Shown here piece by piece: positions 52,272 through 61,325 of a DNA stretch of 64,000 nt. Under the pieces are notes generated by a model. It saw nothing but the letters and a program-made list of their open reading frames with translations, had not been told where the DNA came from and did not search any database. The translations under genes were made by a program, and so were the position numbers. Location of the stretch: the NCBI GenBank assembly GCA_019635585.1, contig JAHBZE010000002.1:186001-250000 (forward strand), written 5' to 3'. Every line of letters begins with the position of its first letter. Position 1 is the first letter of the stretch. The DNA is from Xanthobacteraceae bacterium. Its GTDB lineage: Bacteria; Pseudomonadota; Alphaproteobacteria; Rhizobiales; Xanthobacteraceae.

Positions 52272-52802
52272 ATGCCCACCGCCAATGCCGAGGGGCGGCG
52301 CACCGCCCGCCTCCAGACCCCCAGCGATCTTTCCTCGAATGCGATCAAGGACATTTCGGCGAGCCTGACGACCCTGCTTGCCGACGTCTTCGCCCTCTAC
52401 GTGAAGACCAAGAATTTCCACTGGCACGTATCCGGCCCGAACTTTCGCGACTATCACTTGATGCTCGACGAGCAGTCGGAGCAGATTTTCGCCATGACCG
52501 ATGAAATCGCGGAGCGCGTGCGCAAGATCGGCGGCACTACGATACGCTCAGCCGGCCACATCGGCCGCCTGCAACGGCTGAAGGATAATGACGCCGACTA
52601 CGTCACCCCGCTCGACATGCTCGCCGAACTGCGGGACGACAACAAGGAACTCGTTTCCTTCCTGCGCGAAACGCACGATCTCTGCGACGAACACAATGAT
52701 GTCGCGACCGCGAGCCTGCTGGAAAACTGGATCGATGAGACCGAACGGCGCGTCTGGTTTCTGTTTGAATCCACCCGCACCGGAAACAGCGGCGAACGGT
52801 GA
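52272..52802 (+). CDS. dps: Dps-family DNA-protecting ferritin
   Basis: Dps forms a dodecamer that oxidises and stores iron with hydrogen peroxide and protects DNA. The 176-residue protein has the ferroxidase region KNFHWHVSGPNFRDYHLMLD plus EQSE, supplying His, Asp and Glu ligands across the dimer interface. The N-terminal tail (about 20 residues, with several Arg) may bind DNA. AAGGAG precedes the ATG. I looked for an EcfG-type promoter in the 166 bases upstream and did not find one. Confidence 0.93.
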   Translation: MPTANAEGRRTARLQTPSDLSSNAIKDISASLTTLLADVFALYVKTKNFHWHVSGPNFRDYHLMLDEQSEQIFAMTDEIAERVRKIGGTTIRSAGHIGRLQRLKDNDADYVTPLDMLAELRDDNKELVSFLRETHDLCDEHNDVATASLLENWIDETERRVWFLFESTRTGNSGER

Positions 52803-52807
52803 AGTAA

Positions 52808-52832
52808 AATGGCCGGGAACACCCCGGCCATT
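52808..52832. terminator. Bidirectional terminator between dps and the UPF0173 gene
   Basis: A perfect 10-bp stem AATGGCCGGG/CCCGGCCATT with a 5-base loop lies between the convergent genes. Tails are TCTATTTTC on plus and TTTACTT on minus. Confidence 0.78.
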
Positions 52833-52838
52833 CTATTT

Positions 52839-53540
52839 TCACACCTCGAAGGCTTTACCCTTCTCCGGCACCACGACCTTCGCTTCTGCGCCCTTCATCT
52901 CGGCGACGAACTTGTCCGGCGTCTGGTCGATGATCGGAAACGACCCGTAGTGACACGGGATCGTGGTCTTCACGCCCTTGAAGAAGCGCTTCATCGCCAC
53001 ACCGGCGATCCTGCCGCCCATCGTGAAGCGGTCACCCACCGGCACCATCGCCACCTGCGGCTGATGAATTTCGTTGATCAACGCCATGTCGGAGAAAATA
53101 TCGGTGTCGCCGATGTGATAGACGGTCGGCTCGCCCGGCGCCTTCACGATCAGCCCGCCTGGATTGCCCATCACCGCGAACTGGCCATCCTCGATCATGG
53201 TCGAGGAGTGGTCCGCGCGCACGATCGTGACCGTGAAGCCGCCCTGATCGGTGGTGCCGCCGATATTCATCGGATCGATTTTTTTCACGCCCTTCCCGTT
53301 CAGCCACATGCAGACCTCGAAGTGACTGACGACCGGAATGCCGAGTTCCTTCGCGATATCGGCGGTGTCGCCGATATGGTCCGAATGTCCGTGGGTCAGA
53401 AGAATATGCGTGACCCCCTTCACCGCCTCTTTCTTGTCGCTGACGAAGGCCGGATTGCCGGTGAAGAACGGGTCGATCAGGACCGCCTTGCCGTCGAAAT
53501 CGAGCCGGAATGCCGAATGGCCGAACCAGGTGACGCGCAT
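52839..53540 (-). CDS. Metal-dependent hydrolase, UPF0173 family
   Basis: The 233-residue protein is a metallo-beta-lactamase fold hydrolase of the UPF0173/UlaG-like type. It begins [20 protein letters not shown] and has [12 protein letters not shown] (HxHxDH), [19 protein letters not shown] and a late histidine in IPCHYGSFP. The metal ligands for two ions are present. The substrate is unknown. A very long in-frame extension upstream is antisense to ruvX and is not real. Confidence 0.92.
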   Translation of the reverse strand: MRVTWFGHSAFRLDFDGKAVLIDPFFTGNPAFVSDKKEAVKGVTHILLTHGHSDHIGDTADIAKELGIPVVSHFEVCMWLNGKGVKKIDPMNIGGTTDQGGFTVTIVRADHSSTMIEDGQFAVMGNPGGLIVKAPGEPTVYHIGDTDIFSDMALINEIHQPQVAMVPVGDRFTMGGRIAGVAMKRFFKGVKTTIPCHYGSFPIIDQTPDKFVAEMKGAEAKVVVPEKGKAFEV

Positions 53541-53628
53541 CGTTTCCTCCGATGAAGTATTGTCGGGGAGAGTATGAGGCCCAGTGCGTAGCGCGGCAAC
53601 GCGACCCATGCTACCGCCTCGCTCCGAC

Positions 53629-54108
53629 ATGCCCGCCTGTATTTGCGAAATTGATGAACTCCCGGCCCTGCTCGCGCCCCAGGCGCGGCTGATCGGCGTC
53701 GATCTCGGCGAGAAGACCATCGGGCTTGCACTCTCGGACGTGAACCGGACCATCGCCTCGCCGCTCGAAACGCTGCCGCGCGGCAAGTTCAAGGCGGACG
53801 CGGAGAAGCTCCTCGCACTCGCAACGAAGTTCGGCGTCGGCGGGCTCGTCATCGGGCTGCCCAAAAACATGGACGGCTCCGAGGGGCCGAGCGCGCAATC
53901 GGCCCGCGCTTTCGTCCGCAATCTCTCGCCGCTCACCGGACTCGCCATCGTGTTCTGGGACGAACGGCTTTCGACGGCGGCAGTCGAGCGCACGCTGATA
54001 GAGGCCGACGCCTCGCGCCGCCGCCGCGACGAAGTCGTGGACAAGGTCGCCGCTGCCTACATTCTGCAAGGCGCACTCGACCGGCTCGGCTATGGAAAGC
54101 GCGAATGA
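53629..54108 (+). CDS. ruvX: Holliday junction resolvase-like RuvX (YqgF)
   Basis: RuvX/YqgF is an RNase H-fold nuclease linked to 16S rRNA 5'-end maturation and possibly Holliday junctions. The 159-residue protein has [17 protein letters not shown] (Asp25), [15 protein letters not shown] and [15 protein letters not shown] with the remaining acidic residues, plus [14 protein letters not shown]. Earlier in-frame starts exist (GTG 53584, ATG 53608), but the ATG at 53629 gives the usual MPA start and length. Its stop overlaps the AEC transporter start by 4 bases. Confidence 0.92.
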   Translation: MPACICEIDELPALLAPQARLIGVDLGEKTIGLALSDVNRTIASPLETLPRGKFKADAEKLLALATKFGVGGLVIGLPKNMDGSEGPSAQSARAFVRNLSPLTGLAIVFWDERLSTAAVERTLIEADASRRRRDEVVDKVAAAYILQGALDRLGYGKRE

Positions 54109-55043
54109 TCGCGGTACTGAACGCACTTGTTCCGGTGTTTCTTCTGGTCGCGCTCGGCGTCTTCCTGAAGCGGACGCTATTGCGAAGCGACAATGCTTGG
54201 GATTCGCTCGAAGACCTCACTTATTACGTGCTGTTTCCGGCGCTTTTGTTTCTTGCGACTGCCACTGCGGATCTTTCGAAGGTTCCGATCTGGGGCGTCT
54301 TCACCGCACTGGTCGTCGCGATCGTAAGCTGTGCTGTCGTGTTACTTGCGCTGCGCGCGCCGATGCAGCGCGCTTTCGTCTGGTCCGGACCCGCTTTCAC
54401 GTCGGTGTTTCAGGGCGGCGTGCGCTGGAATACTTATATTGCTGTCGGCGTCGCCTCATCGCTGCTCGGCGAGATCGGTCTGGCGCTCGCGGCCGTCGCG
54501 CTTGCGAGCATGATTCCGCTGATCAACATTCTGAGCGTCATCGTGCTTGCACGCTACGCGCCGAACTCTCCGGCCAGAATCAAAGAAGTTCTGGTACACC
54601 TGCTTCGCAATCCGTTCATCTGGTCCTGCGGCTTCGGCATCGCGCTGAACGCCGCCGGGGTACCGCTACCGAAAGTATTCACGAGCTTTCTGAACATTCT
54701 CGGCCAGGCTTCGCTTCCGCTGGGCCTCATGATCGTGGGCGCGGGCCTCGATCTGAAAACCGTTCACCGGATCGACGCCGCGGTCATGGTCTCGACTTTG
54801 GTGAAGATGCTCCTGCTTCCGGTTATCGCGATCAGCACAGCCTATTTTTACGGAGTTAGCGGAGCCGCTCTCGCAGTCGTCGCAATCGCCTCGTCAGTGC
54901 CGTCGGCGCCGAACGGCTATATGCTCGCGCGGCAGATGGGCGGTGACGCGCCGCTTCTCGCGCGCATCCTCACGATTCAGATTTTCGTGGCGCTCGCGTC
55001 GATCCCGCTTGCGCTCGCGGCTGCGGCAGTCCTTACACCGTAA
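54105..55043 (+). CDS. AEC-family transporter
   Basis: The 312-residue protein has about ten membrane helices and the auxin-efflux-carrier fold ([52 protein letters not shown]). In bacteria such carriers move malonate, malate or similar small acids. The substrate is not evident. It is translationally coupled to ruvX by a 4-base overlap, though a functional link is unlikely. Confidence 0.9.
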   Translation: MIAVLNALVPVFLLVALGVFLKRTLLRSDNAWDSLEDLTYYVLFPALLFLATATADLSKVPIWGVFTALVVAIVSCAVVLLALRAPMQRAFVWSGPAFTSVFQGGVRWNTYIAVGVASSLLGEIGLALAAVALASMIPLINILSVIVLARYAPNSPARIKEVLVHLLRNPFIWSCGFGIALNAAGVPLPKVFTSFLNILGQASLPLGLMIVGAGLDLKTVHRIDAAVMVSTLVKMLLLPVIAISTAYFYGVSGAALAVVAIASSVPSAPNGYMLARQMGGDAPLLARILTIQIFVALASIPLALAAAAVLTP

Positions 55044-55045
55044 AA

Positions 55046-55072
55046 CAAAAACGGCGGGCTTTCGCCCGCCGT
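55046..55072 (-). terminator. Terminator of the 55097 gene
   Basis: A perfect 9-bp stem ACGGCGGGC/GCCCGCCGT with loop TTTC stands 24 bases after the minus-strand stop, followed by TTTTTGTTTT on that strand. The plus-strand tail (TCTC) is weak, so for the AEC gene it may act only partly. Confidence 0.85.
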
Positions 55073-55096
55073 TCTCAAAAACCGATACCGGTCGGA

Positions 55097-55432
55097 TTAG
55101 CACCAGGCCCAGTAGCCCTGGCCCTGATACGGACCAGTCTGCACCCAGCACTTCTGACGCGGCTGCGAGTAGTAGTACTGCTGGTTCTGCGCGGCAGCGG
55201 CAGCGGCAGCCGCACCGAAGATGCCGAGCGCAATCGCCGGGCCGACGTAACGGCCACGATGACGACGATGGTGCCACTGAACGTCGGTGGTCTGTTCGCC
55301 CACAACGCCCTGGAGATTGTGCGCCGACGCTACCGGAGCGGCGGATGCGGTATTGATCTGGCTCGCACCGGCCGACATGAGCACAGCGGCGACAAGCGCC
55401 AGCACGAACTGGTAGAACTTGAACTTCTTCAT
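55097..55432 (-). CDS. Small exported basic protein
   Basis: The 111-residue precursor has a signal peptide (MKKFKFYQFVLALVAAVLMS region, cleavage about residue 31), a WHHRRHRGRYVG motif, a hydrophobic Gly/Ala stretch (AIALGIFGAAAAAAAA), and a tail with QQYYYSQ and two cysteines (KCWVQTGPYQGQGYWAWC). The plan matches its neighbour at 55609, which has WRHRHRGRNVAIGLG and repeated YYY. These resemble small exported proteins common in Rhizobiales, some related to BA14K, but the conserved BA14K tail is absent. Function unknown. Confidence 0.75.
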   Translation of the reverse strand: MKKFKFYQFVLALVAAVLMSAGASQINTASAAPVASAHNLQGVVGEQTTDVQWHHRRHRGRYVGPAIALGIFGAAAAAAAAQNQQYYYSQPRQKCWVQTGPYQGQGYWAWC

Positions 55433-55570
55433 GATCGTTAGCCTCGCTAATGACGCGCGAACCGTGCGCGCTTGGGTTTGGAATTTCGCACCATAGGCAT
55501 GAACCAAGCCTGAATAGACTGCGGCACCCGTGTGGCGGGAGATCGTCGCCGCATATTCCTTTAGCGCGAA

Positions 55571-55596
55571 CCGGCGGCCTTCGTTAAGGCCGCCGG
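55571..55596 (-). terminator. Strong hairpin after the 55609 gene
   Basis: A perfect 11-bp stem CCGGCGGCCTT/AAGGCCGCCGG with loop CGTT lies 13 bases after the stop codon. No T-run follows on either strand, so termination may need help or the hairpin may protect the mRNA end. Confidence 0.5.
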
Positions 55597-55608
55597 GTCA
55601 CGATCTTG

Positions 55609-55983
55609 TTATCGGGCAACGTCGGCGAGATCGTCGTCGGTGCCGACCTGGTTACCACTCGGCGAATAGTAGCCGTACGGCCCTTCATAATAACCATACG
55701 CCGGGCCGTAATAGCCGTAGGGCTGGTCGTAGTAGTAACCTTGGTTGTTGGCGATAGCGGAGCCGACCACCAGACCCGCACCGAATGCGCCGAGACCGAT
55801 AGCAACATTCCGCCCGCGATGACGATGACGCCACTGGACGGTTTCCGAAGCCGCCGGCGCTGCCGCCTTAAGCGACTCGAGATTGGTGCCCAGCGGCGCG
55901 GCGTTCGCCGAGAGCGAGGACGCACCGGCAAGCAGCGCAACCGCCGCGGTCGAAGAAAGAGCAAAACGGGTGATATTGGACAT
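55609..55983 (-). CDS. Small exported Tyr/Gly-rich protein
   Basis: The 124-residue precursor has a signal peptide (cleavage after ANA near residue 29), the motif ETVQWRHRHRGRNVAIGLG, a hydrophobic glycine-rich helix (GAFGAGLVVGSAIANN) and a tail with YYYDQPYGYYGPAYGYYEGP repeats ending in acidic residues. A TTG three codons earlier is in frame, but spacing from GAGG favours the ATG at 55983. It is paralogous in plan to the gene at 55097. A cell-surface or periplasmic structural role is a guess. Confidence 0.75.
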   Translation of the reverse strand: MSNITRFALSSTAAVALLAGASSLSANAAPLGTNLESLKAAAPAASETVQWRHRHRGRNVAIGLGAFGAGLVVGSAIANNQGYYYDQPYGYYGPAYGYYEGPYGYYSPSGNQVGTDDDLADVAR

Positions 55984-56069
55984 TGATTTCAAGCCTCATC
56001 CTTGCCGCTTGGCGAACGATCGAAGACCCGCTGGAGCGGCGATTAGAACAAGATTTTCCCGGCACTGGC

Positions 56070-57722
56070 TTACGCCGCAGCCCGGAAACAACGGTCGATC
56101 ATCCGCTCAACGCTTTGCCCCGGCATCGGGTTCCCGAAGCTTCTGAAAGACAACCCGCCAAGTCTGCGCGCGGCGAACAACTCGACGATGTCGGAAGGAG
56201 CGCTTTTTGAAAGCGCTTCTGTGGCGGCAAGCAGTGCCAAAACCTCGGTCGTGCGGCGCGCGAGCGACTCGCGGTCGGGACTTAGAAACCCCGCCTTCAC
56301 CGTCTCGAGCGCCTGCACCGCGTTCGGCAGATCGCGCGTCGATTTCTCGAGCGAATCTAGCACACGCTGCAACGCCTCCGGCTCGCGCGCAGCACCGCGC
56401 AGGAGATCCAGCGCCATAACGTTGCCAGAACCTTCCCAGATCGCGTTCACCGGACTCTCGCGATAGAAACGCGCGAGCGGCGCTTCCTCGACGTAGCCGT
56501 TGCCGCCGAGACATTCCATCGCTTCATAGACGAAGCCCGGCGTGGTCTTGCAGACCCACATCTTCGCGGCCGGCGTCACGATGCGCGCGAACGCCGCCTC
56601 GTCGGGATCGCTTGCGGATTTATCGAACGCAGAGGCGAGACGGAGCGCGAGCGCGAGCGCGCCTTCCCGCTCGAGTGCGAGATCACCGAGCACCATCCGC
56701 ATCAAGGGCTGGTCCACGAGCTTCTTCTGAAACACGGTGCGGTAGCGCGTGTGATGCACGGCGTAGCGCAACGCTCCCTGCATGATCCCGAGCGAGCCGG
56801 TGACGCAATCGAGGCGCGTGAGCTGCACCATGCCGATGATGGTCTTCACACCGTCGCCTTCCGCCCCGCATCGCTGCGCGTAAGCGCCCTCGAATTCCAC
56901 TTCGCTCGACGCGTTCGAGCGGTTGCCAAGTTTGTCTTTCAGCCGCATCAGGCGCAGCGCATTCGGCGTGCCGTCCGGTTTGTGACGCGGCAGCAGGAAG
57001 CAGGTGAGCCCCCCTTTGGCCTGCGCGAGCACAAGAAAAGCGTCGCACATCGGCGCGGAAAAGAACCACTTGTGCCCGATCAGACGATAAGCGTCGCCGT
57101 CTGGCTCGGCGCGCGTGGTGTTCTGGCGCACATCCGTGCCGCCCTGCTTTTCGGTCATGCCCATGCCGAAGGTAGCGCCGCGCTTATCGCCGGGCGGAAG
57201 GAAGCGCGGGTCATATTCGCGCGAGCGGATGCGCGGCAGCCACTCTTTCATGAGCTTCGGCTCCGCGCCGAGCGCGCCGGTTGCGGCATGCGTCATCGTG
57301 ATCGGACACAGATGCCCCTGCTCCACTTCGCTCGCGAGATAGTGCCGCGCAGAGCGCGCGACGTGTTCGCCCGGCACGAACGAGCCGTCCGCTGCCCAGA
57401 CCGAGGAGTGCACGCCGGCCCGGATGCTCGTTTCCATGAAGCGGTGATAGGCCGGGTGAAACTCGACCACATCCGCGCGATGGCCTTGCCGGTCGTGCGT
57501 CCGTAACCTTGGCGTGTATTCGTTCGCAGGCCGCGCGAGTTCGGTCATCTCGGCGCGCCCGAAGGCGGTGCCGAATTCCCGCAGCGACGACGCCGATTTC
57601 CCGGCGCCGAAGGCTTCGATCGCGCCTACCAACGCGGCGTCGCTGGAATAAAGGTCCACATCGCCCAGTGGCGGGGACTGGTTGAAGACCTCGTGGGTGA
57701 TGAAAGGTGACGTAGCGGTCAT
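56070..57722 (-). CDS. AidB-like acyl-CoA dehydrogenase
   Basis: The 550-residue flavoprotein begins ATSPFITHEVFNQSPPLGDV, matching the THxVFNQPPPL opening of AidB, and contains MGMTEKQGGTDVRQNTTRA, GHKWFFSAPMCDAFLVLAQA, and FYRESPVNAIWEGSGNVMAL. AidB of E. coli is induced by alkylation and binds DNA with its C-terminal part, while retaining isovaleryl-CoA dehydrogenase activity. The length fits AidB (about 540) better than standard acyl-CoA dehydrogenases (about 380). Its operon context gives no alkylation-repair partner. Confidence 0.9.
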   Translation of the reverse strand: MTATSPFITHEVFNQSPPLGDVDLYSSDAALVGAIEAFGAGKSASSLREFGTAFGRAEMTELARPANEYTPRLRTHDRQGHRADVVEFHPAYHRFMETSIRAGVHSSVWAADGSFVPGEHVARSARHYLASEVEQGHLCPITMTHAATGALGAEPKLMKEWLPRIRSREYDPRFLPPGDKRGATFGMGMTEKQGGTDVRQNTTRAEPDGDAYRLIGHKWFFSAPMCDAFLVLAQAKGGLTCFLLPRHKPDGTPNALRLMRLKDKLGNRSNASSEVEFEGAYAQRCGAEGDGVKTIIGMVQLTRLDCVTGSLGIMQGALRYAVHHTRYRTVFQKKLVDQPLMRMVLGDLALEREGALALALRLASAFDKSASDPDEAAFARIVTPAAKMWVCKTTPGFVYEAMECLGGNGYVEEAPLARFYRESPVNAIWEGSGNVMALDLLRGAAREPEALQRVLDSLEKSTRDLPNAVQALETVKAGFLSPDRESLARRTTEVLALLAATEALSKSAPSDIVELFAARRLGGLSFRSFGNPMPGQSVERMIDRCFRAAA

Positions 57723-57809
57723 GGTGAAAATATCCGCAGTGGACCGTTAATCTAACATGGCAATCGCCGCTTGCGATGCGCGCGACTTGGGTCTATGCGG
57801 TTGCCTTTA

Positions 57810-58763
57810 ATGACAACTCGCGGTCCTTCCAGTTTCGCGCTCGCGCAACGGCATTTGCTGGGCATCGAAGGGCTTTCCGCTTCCGACATCACCGGCCTCC
57901 TCGATCTTGCCGAGGAATTTGTCGATCTGAACCGTCAGGTCCAGAAAAAGCGCACCACCCTCTCGGGCCGAACCCAGATCAACCTCTTCTTCGAGGCTTC
58001 CACCCGCACGCAAAGCTCTTTCGAGCTCGCGGGCAAGCGCCTCGGCGCCGACGTGATGAATATGTCGATCGCGTCCTCCTCGATCCGCAAGGGCGAGACG
58101 CTCTTGGACACCGCGCTGACACTGAACGCCATGCACCCCGACATGATCGTGGTGCGCCACGCCGCCTCCGGCGCGGTCGAACTCCTCTCCCAAAAAGTCG
58201 AATGCTCGGTCATCAATGCCGGCGACGGCGCGCATGAGCATCCGACGCAGGCGCTCCTCGACGCGCTCACCATCCGCCGCAACAAGAACCGCATCGAGGG
58301 TCTCACGGTCGCAATCTGCGGCGACATTGCGCATTCACGGGTCGCGCGCTCGAACATCATTCTCCTGAATACGATGGGCGCACGCGTGCGCGTGGTCGCA
58401 CCCTCAACGCTCTTGCCCTCCGGCATCGAGCGCATGGGCGTCGAAGTCCATCGCGACATGCGCGAAGGACTGCGCGACGCCGACATCGTGATGATGCTCC
58501 GCCTACAGCGCGAACGCATGGCGGGCTCGCTCATTCCCTCTTCGCGCGAATACTTCCACTACTGGGGCCTCGATCCCGCGAAACTGAAATTCGCAAAGGC
58601 CGATGCGCTGGTCATGCACCCTGGCCCGATGAACCGCGGCGTCGAAATCGAAAGCTCGGTCGCCGACGGCGCGCAGTCGCTCATTCGCGAACAGGTCGAG
58701 ATGGGCGTCGCCGTGCGCATGGCCGTACTCGAAGCGCTCGCCAGAAATCTCCCGAACGCATGA
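57810..58763 (+). CDS. pyrB: Aspartate carbamoyltransferase catalytic chain
   Basis: PyrB joins carbamoyl phosphate and aspartate in the second step of pyrimidine synthesis. The 317-residue protein has the carbamoyl phosphate site [20 protein letters not shown], the [11 protein letters not shown] motif and MLRLQRERM with [13 protein letters not shown]. Starts at 57771 (ATG) or 57795 are in frame, but the ATG at 57810 ([15 protein letters not shown]) fits the family. Its stop overlaps the start of the degenerate dihydroorotase by 4 bases, suggesting a PyrB-PyrC' complex. Confidence 0.95.
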   Translation: MTTRGPSSFALAQRHLLGIEGLSASDITGLLDLAEEFVDLNRQVQKKRTTLSGRTQINLFFEASTRTQSSFELAGKRLGADVMNMSIASSSIRKGETLLDTALTLNAMHPDMIVVRHAASGAVELLSQKVECSVINAGDGAHEHPTQALLDALTIRRNKNRIEGLTVAICGDIAHSRVARSNIILLNTMGARVRVVAPSTLLPSGIERMGVEVHRDMREGLRDADIVMMLRLQRERMAGSLIPSSREYFHYWGLDPAKLKFAKADALVMHPGPMNRGVEIESSVADGAQSLIREQVEMGVAVRMAVLEALARNLPNA

Positions 58764-60067
58764 TCGCCCGCAACGAAAATCGCCCGTTGTTGCTCGCGAA
58801 TGCCCGCGTGATCGACCCGTCACGCGATCTGGACCAGCGCGGCGATGTGCTGATCGCGGACGGCGTGATCCGCGAGGCGGGCAAAAACATCCGCGCCTCC
58901 GGCGCGCCGGAAGGTACCGAGATCGTCGATGTTGGCGGTCAGGTGATCGCGCCCGGACTGATCGACATGCGTGCCTTCATCGGCGAACCCGGCGCCGAGC
59001 ATCGCGAGACGCTGGCGACCGCAAGTCACGCGGCCGCAGCCGGTGGCGTCACCACCATCATCTGCCAGCCCGAAACCGATCCGCCGATCGACGATCCGGC
59101 AACGGTCGATTTCGTGCTCCGCCGCGCGCGCGACAACGCCGTTGTGCACATCCATCCGATGGCGGCACTCACCAAGGGGCTCGAAGGCATAGAGATGACC
59201 GAAATCGGTCTCTTGAAAGCCGCGGGCGCCGTTGCCTTCACCGAAGGCGCAAAAAGCGTGATGAACGCGAACGTCTTCCGCCGCGCCCTTACCTACGCGC
59301 GCGACTTCGACGCGCTGATTGTGCATCACACGGAAGAACAGAACCTCACCGGCTCCGGCGTGATGAATGCTGGCGAGTTCGCCTCGCGCCTCGGTCTTTC
59401 CGGCGTTCCGAAAGCCGCCGAAACAATCATGCTTGAGCGCGACATTCGTCTGGTGGAACTGACCGGCGGGCGCTATCACGCGGCTTCCCTCACCTGTCAG
59501 GACTCGCTCGACGTGCTGCGCCGTGCGAAAGAGCGCGGTCTTAAAGTCACCGCGTCGGCATCGATCAATCATCTCGCGCTGAACGAAAACGACATTGGCT
59601 CCTATCGTACCTTCCTGAAGCTGCGCCCGCCGCTGCGCGCTGAAGCGGACCGCGCGGCACTTGCAAGCGCGGTCGCGGAAGGCCTCGTCGATGTCATCAT
59701 GTCGGATCACGATCCGCAGGATGTCGAAGTGAAGCGCCTGCCCTTCGCGGAAGCCGCCTTCGGCGCGATCGGTCTCGAGACGATGCTGCCGGTCGGCCTT
59801 CGCCTCGTGCACGACGGCTCGATCAAGCTTTCCGAGCTGATCCGGGCGATGTCCACGCGCCCTGCCGAATTGCTCGAGCTTCCCGGCGGCACGCTTCGCC
59901 CCGGCTCGCCCGCCGACATCGTCGTATTTGACCCGGACGTACCGTGGGTGCTCGACCGCGACACATTGAAATCGCGCTGCACCAACACTGCTTTTGATGA
60001 GGCGAAACTCACAGGCCGCGCCACGCGCACCATCGTTGCCGGACGCACAGTCTACGAATACGTTTAG
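58760..60067 (+). CDS. pyrC: Dihydroorotase-like protein, probably catalytically inactive (PyrC')
   Basis: The 435-residue protein has the amidohydrolase fold of type I dihydroorotase, but the metal motif DxHxHLREPG is [10 protein letters not shown] (about residues 69-78), so both histidines are missing. Downstream sites also differ (VVHIHPMA kept; ICQPETDPP instead of the usual MPNT; SDHDPQ instead of TDHAPH). Such PyrC' proteins are known in Pseudomonas, where they are inactive but needed to form the aspartate carbamoyltransferase complex. Overlap with pyrB by 4 bases supports that role. An active dihydroorotase must then be encoded elsewhere. Confidence 0.9.
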   Translation: MIARNENRPLLLANARVIDPSRDLDQRGDVLIADGVIREAGKNIRASGAPEGTEIVDVGGQVIAPGLIDMRAFIGEPGAEHRETLATASHAAAAGGVTTIICQPETDPPIDDPATVDFVLRRARDNAVVHIHPMAALTKGLEGIEMTEIGLLKAAGAVAFTEGAKSVMNANVFRRALTYARDFDALIVHHTEEQNLTGSGVMNAGEFASRLGLSGVPKAAETIMLERDIRLVELTGGRYHAASLTCQDSLDVLRRAKERGLKVTASASINHLALNENDIGSYRTFLKLRPPLRAEADRAALASAVAEGLVDVIMSDHDPQDVEVKRLPFAEAAFGAIGLETMLPVGLRLVHDGSIKLSELIRAMSTRPAELLELPGGTLRPGSPADIVVFDPDVPWVLDRDTLKSRCTNTAFDEAKLTGRATRTIVAGRTVYEYV

Positions 60068-60070
60068 GCG

Positions 60071-60694
60071 ATGAACTCCACCACCGTCCTTATCGTCGAT
60101 TTCCTGCTCGGCTATGCGCTGGGCTCGATCCCGTTCGGCTTGCTGCTGACGAAACACGCCGGCCTTGGCGACGTGCGCAAAATCGGCTCCGGCAACATCG
60201 GCGCGACCAACGTGCTGCGCACCGGCAACAGGGGGCTCGCCGCCGCGACGCTCGCCTGCGACATGCTGAAGGGCACGGTCGCCGTGTTCATTGCGTCCCG
60301 CTTCGTCAGTCACGAATGGCCGATCACGACCGGGCTGGGCTCCGTGCTTGCGGGCATCGGCGCCATCGTCGGACACATGTATCCGGTCTGGCTCAAGTTC
60401 AAAGGCGGCAAAGGGGTAGCCACCTTCCTGGGCGTGTTGCTCGGTATCGCATGGCAGGCAGCCATCGGCGCCGCACTCGTCTGGATCGCGGTCGCGTTTG
60501 CCTCGCGCTACTCCTCTCTCGCTGCGCTTGTCGCGACAGCCGCAAGCCCGATCATTCTCTATTTTCTAGGCTACCCGCCGGTCGCGGCACTCTTTCTCGT
60601 CATGGTAATCTTCATATGGTGGAAGCACAGCGAGAACATCCACCGCCTGCTCGCCGGCAACGAATCCAAGATTGGTTCGAAGAAAAAAGCCTAG
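60071..60694 (+). CDS. plsY: Glycerol-3-phosphate acyltransferase PlsY
   Basis: PlsY transfers acyl groups from acyl-phosphate to glycerol 3-phosphate, the first step of phospholipid synthesis, in the inner membrane. The 207-residue protein has about five helices and the three motifs [27 protein letters not shown] and [17 protein letters not shown]. It starts 3 bases after the pyrC' stop, in the pyrB-pyrC-plsY order seen in Rhizobiales, upstream of dprA in many genomes. Here two minus-strand genes separate it from dprA. Confidence 0.95.
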   Translation: MNSTTVLIVDFLLGYALGSIPFGLLLTKHAGLGDVRKIGSGNIGATNVLRTGNRGLAAATLACDMLKGTVAVFIASRFVSHEWPITTGLGSVLAGIGAIVGHMYPVWLKFKGGKGVATFLGVLLGIAWQAAIGAALVWIAVAFASRYSSLAALVATAASPIILYFLGYPPVAALFLVMVIFIWWKHSENIHRLLAGNESKIGSKKKA

Positions 60695-60697
60695 CGC

Positions 60698-60788
60698 TAG
60701 TCTTCGTCAGGCGCGCCCCAGCGCGACAAAGCCAATAATGCGAGCGCACTCGAAAGCCTTAGTCTTCCTCCGGTGCATCCCAGCGCGA
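60698..60788. repeat. Imperfect direct repeat at the 3' end of the cytochrome b561 gene
   Basis: Positions 60698-60726 and 60760-60788 match at 24 of 29 bases, offset by 62. Read on the minus strand each copy ends an open frame with SRW-A/G-AP-D/E-ED followed by a stop codon (TAG and TAA). The outer copy is in another frame relative to the gene. It looks like the remnant of a duplicated gene end. Confidence 0.7.
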
Positions 60789-61325
60789 GCGCGTCATGTG
60801 GTCCTGCACCGCCATGCCGATATGCAGCGCGACCACGACCAGCATGCCGAACGCGGCATAGGCGTGGGATTCGAACAGAAAGTCCGACCAGCCCGCTCCT
60901 TCTGGCCAGATTGCGGGCAGCGATAGCCCGAACAACAGGTCGCGCGCGCCGAAATCGGAAACGCCAGCCCAGCCGAGCAGCGGCACCGCGAGCAGCAGCC
61001 CGTAAAGCAGCCAGTGAATAAAGGGCCGCCGGTAGCGCTCCGTTTTCCATGAGCGGTCGGGGAAAAGCACGCGATAGCAAAAGCGGCCTACTACCAGAAC
61101 GAGGATCAGTGCGCCGGTCGTCTTATGCAGCGCGAAGATGAAATCCGTCAGCTCGCCATTCCCGAGCTGTTTCATTGTAATCCCGCTCGCCACCATGAAC
61201 AGGACCAGCGACGCGACGGTCCAATGCATGATTTTCGCGGGCAAGCGATAAGGCCGCACGGCATAGTGCAGTTGCGCTTCCTGCTTCGCGTCGGCGGGAG
61301 CCTTTGCATCGGCGATCAAGCTCAT
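60759..61325 (-). CDS. Cytochrome b561 family protein
   Basis: The 188-residue protein is a four-helix di-haem cytochrome b. Candidate haem ligands are the histidines in [10 protein letters not shown] (His34), [22 protein letters not shown] and [13 protein letters not shown]. In bacteria these proteins pass electrons between quinol and soluble acceptors, some acting on superoxide. It starts inside the stop codon of the chemoreceptor gene (ATGA overlap at 61322-61325), so it is translated together with it. Confidence 0.92.
   Translation of the reverse strand: MSLIADAKAPADAKQEAQLHYAVRPYRLPAKIMHWTVASLVLFMVASGITMKQLGNGELTDFIFALHKTTGALILVLVVGRFCYRVLFPDRSWKTERYRRPFIHWLLYGLLLAVPLLGWAGVSDFGARDLLFGLSLPAIWPEGAGWSDFLFESHAYAAFGMLVVVALHIGMAVQDHMTRSRWDAPEED

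Noticed and set aside
53541-54044. In-frame extension of the UPF0173 hydrolase
   Set aside because: It is antisense to ruvX and Ser/Arg-rich without family likeness.
60697-61080. Minus-strand ORF of 127 codons overlapping cytochrome b561, considered as a second gene or pseudogene
   Set aside because: Most of it is the shifted frame of b561. Only the last codons (SRWGAPDED) are meaningful, so I list the repeat instead of a gene.
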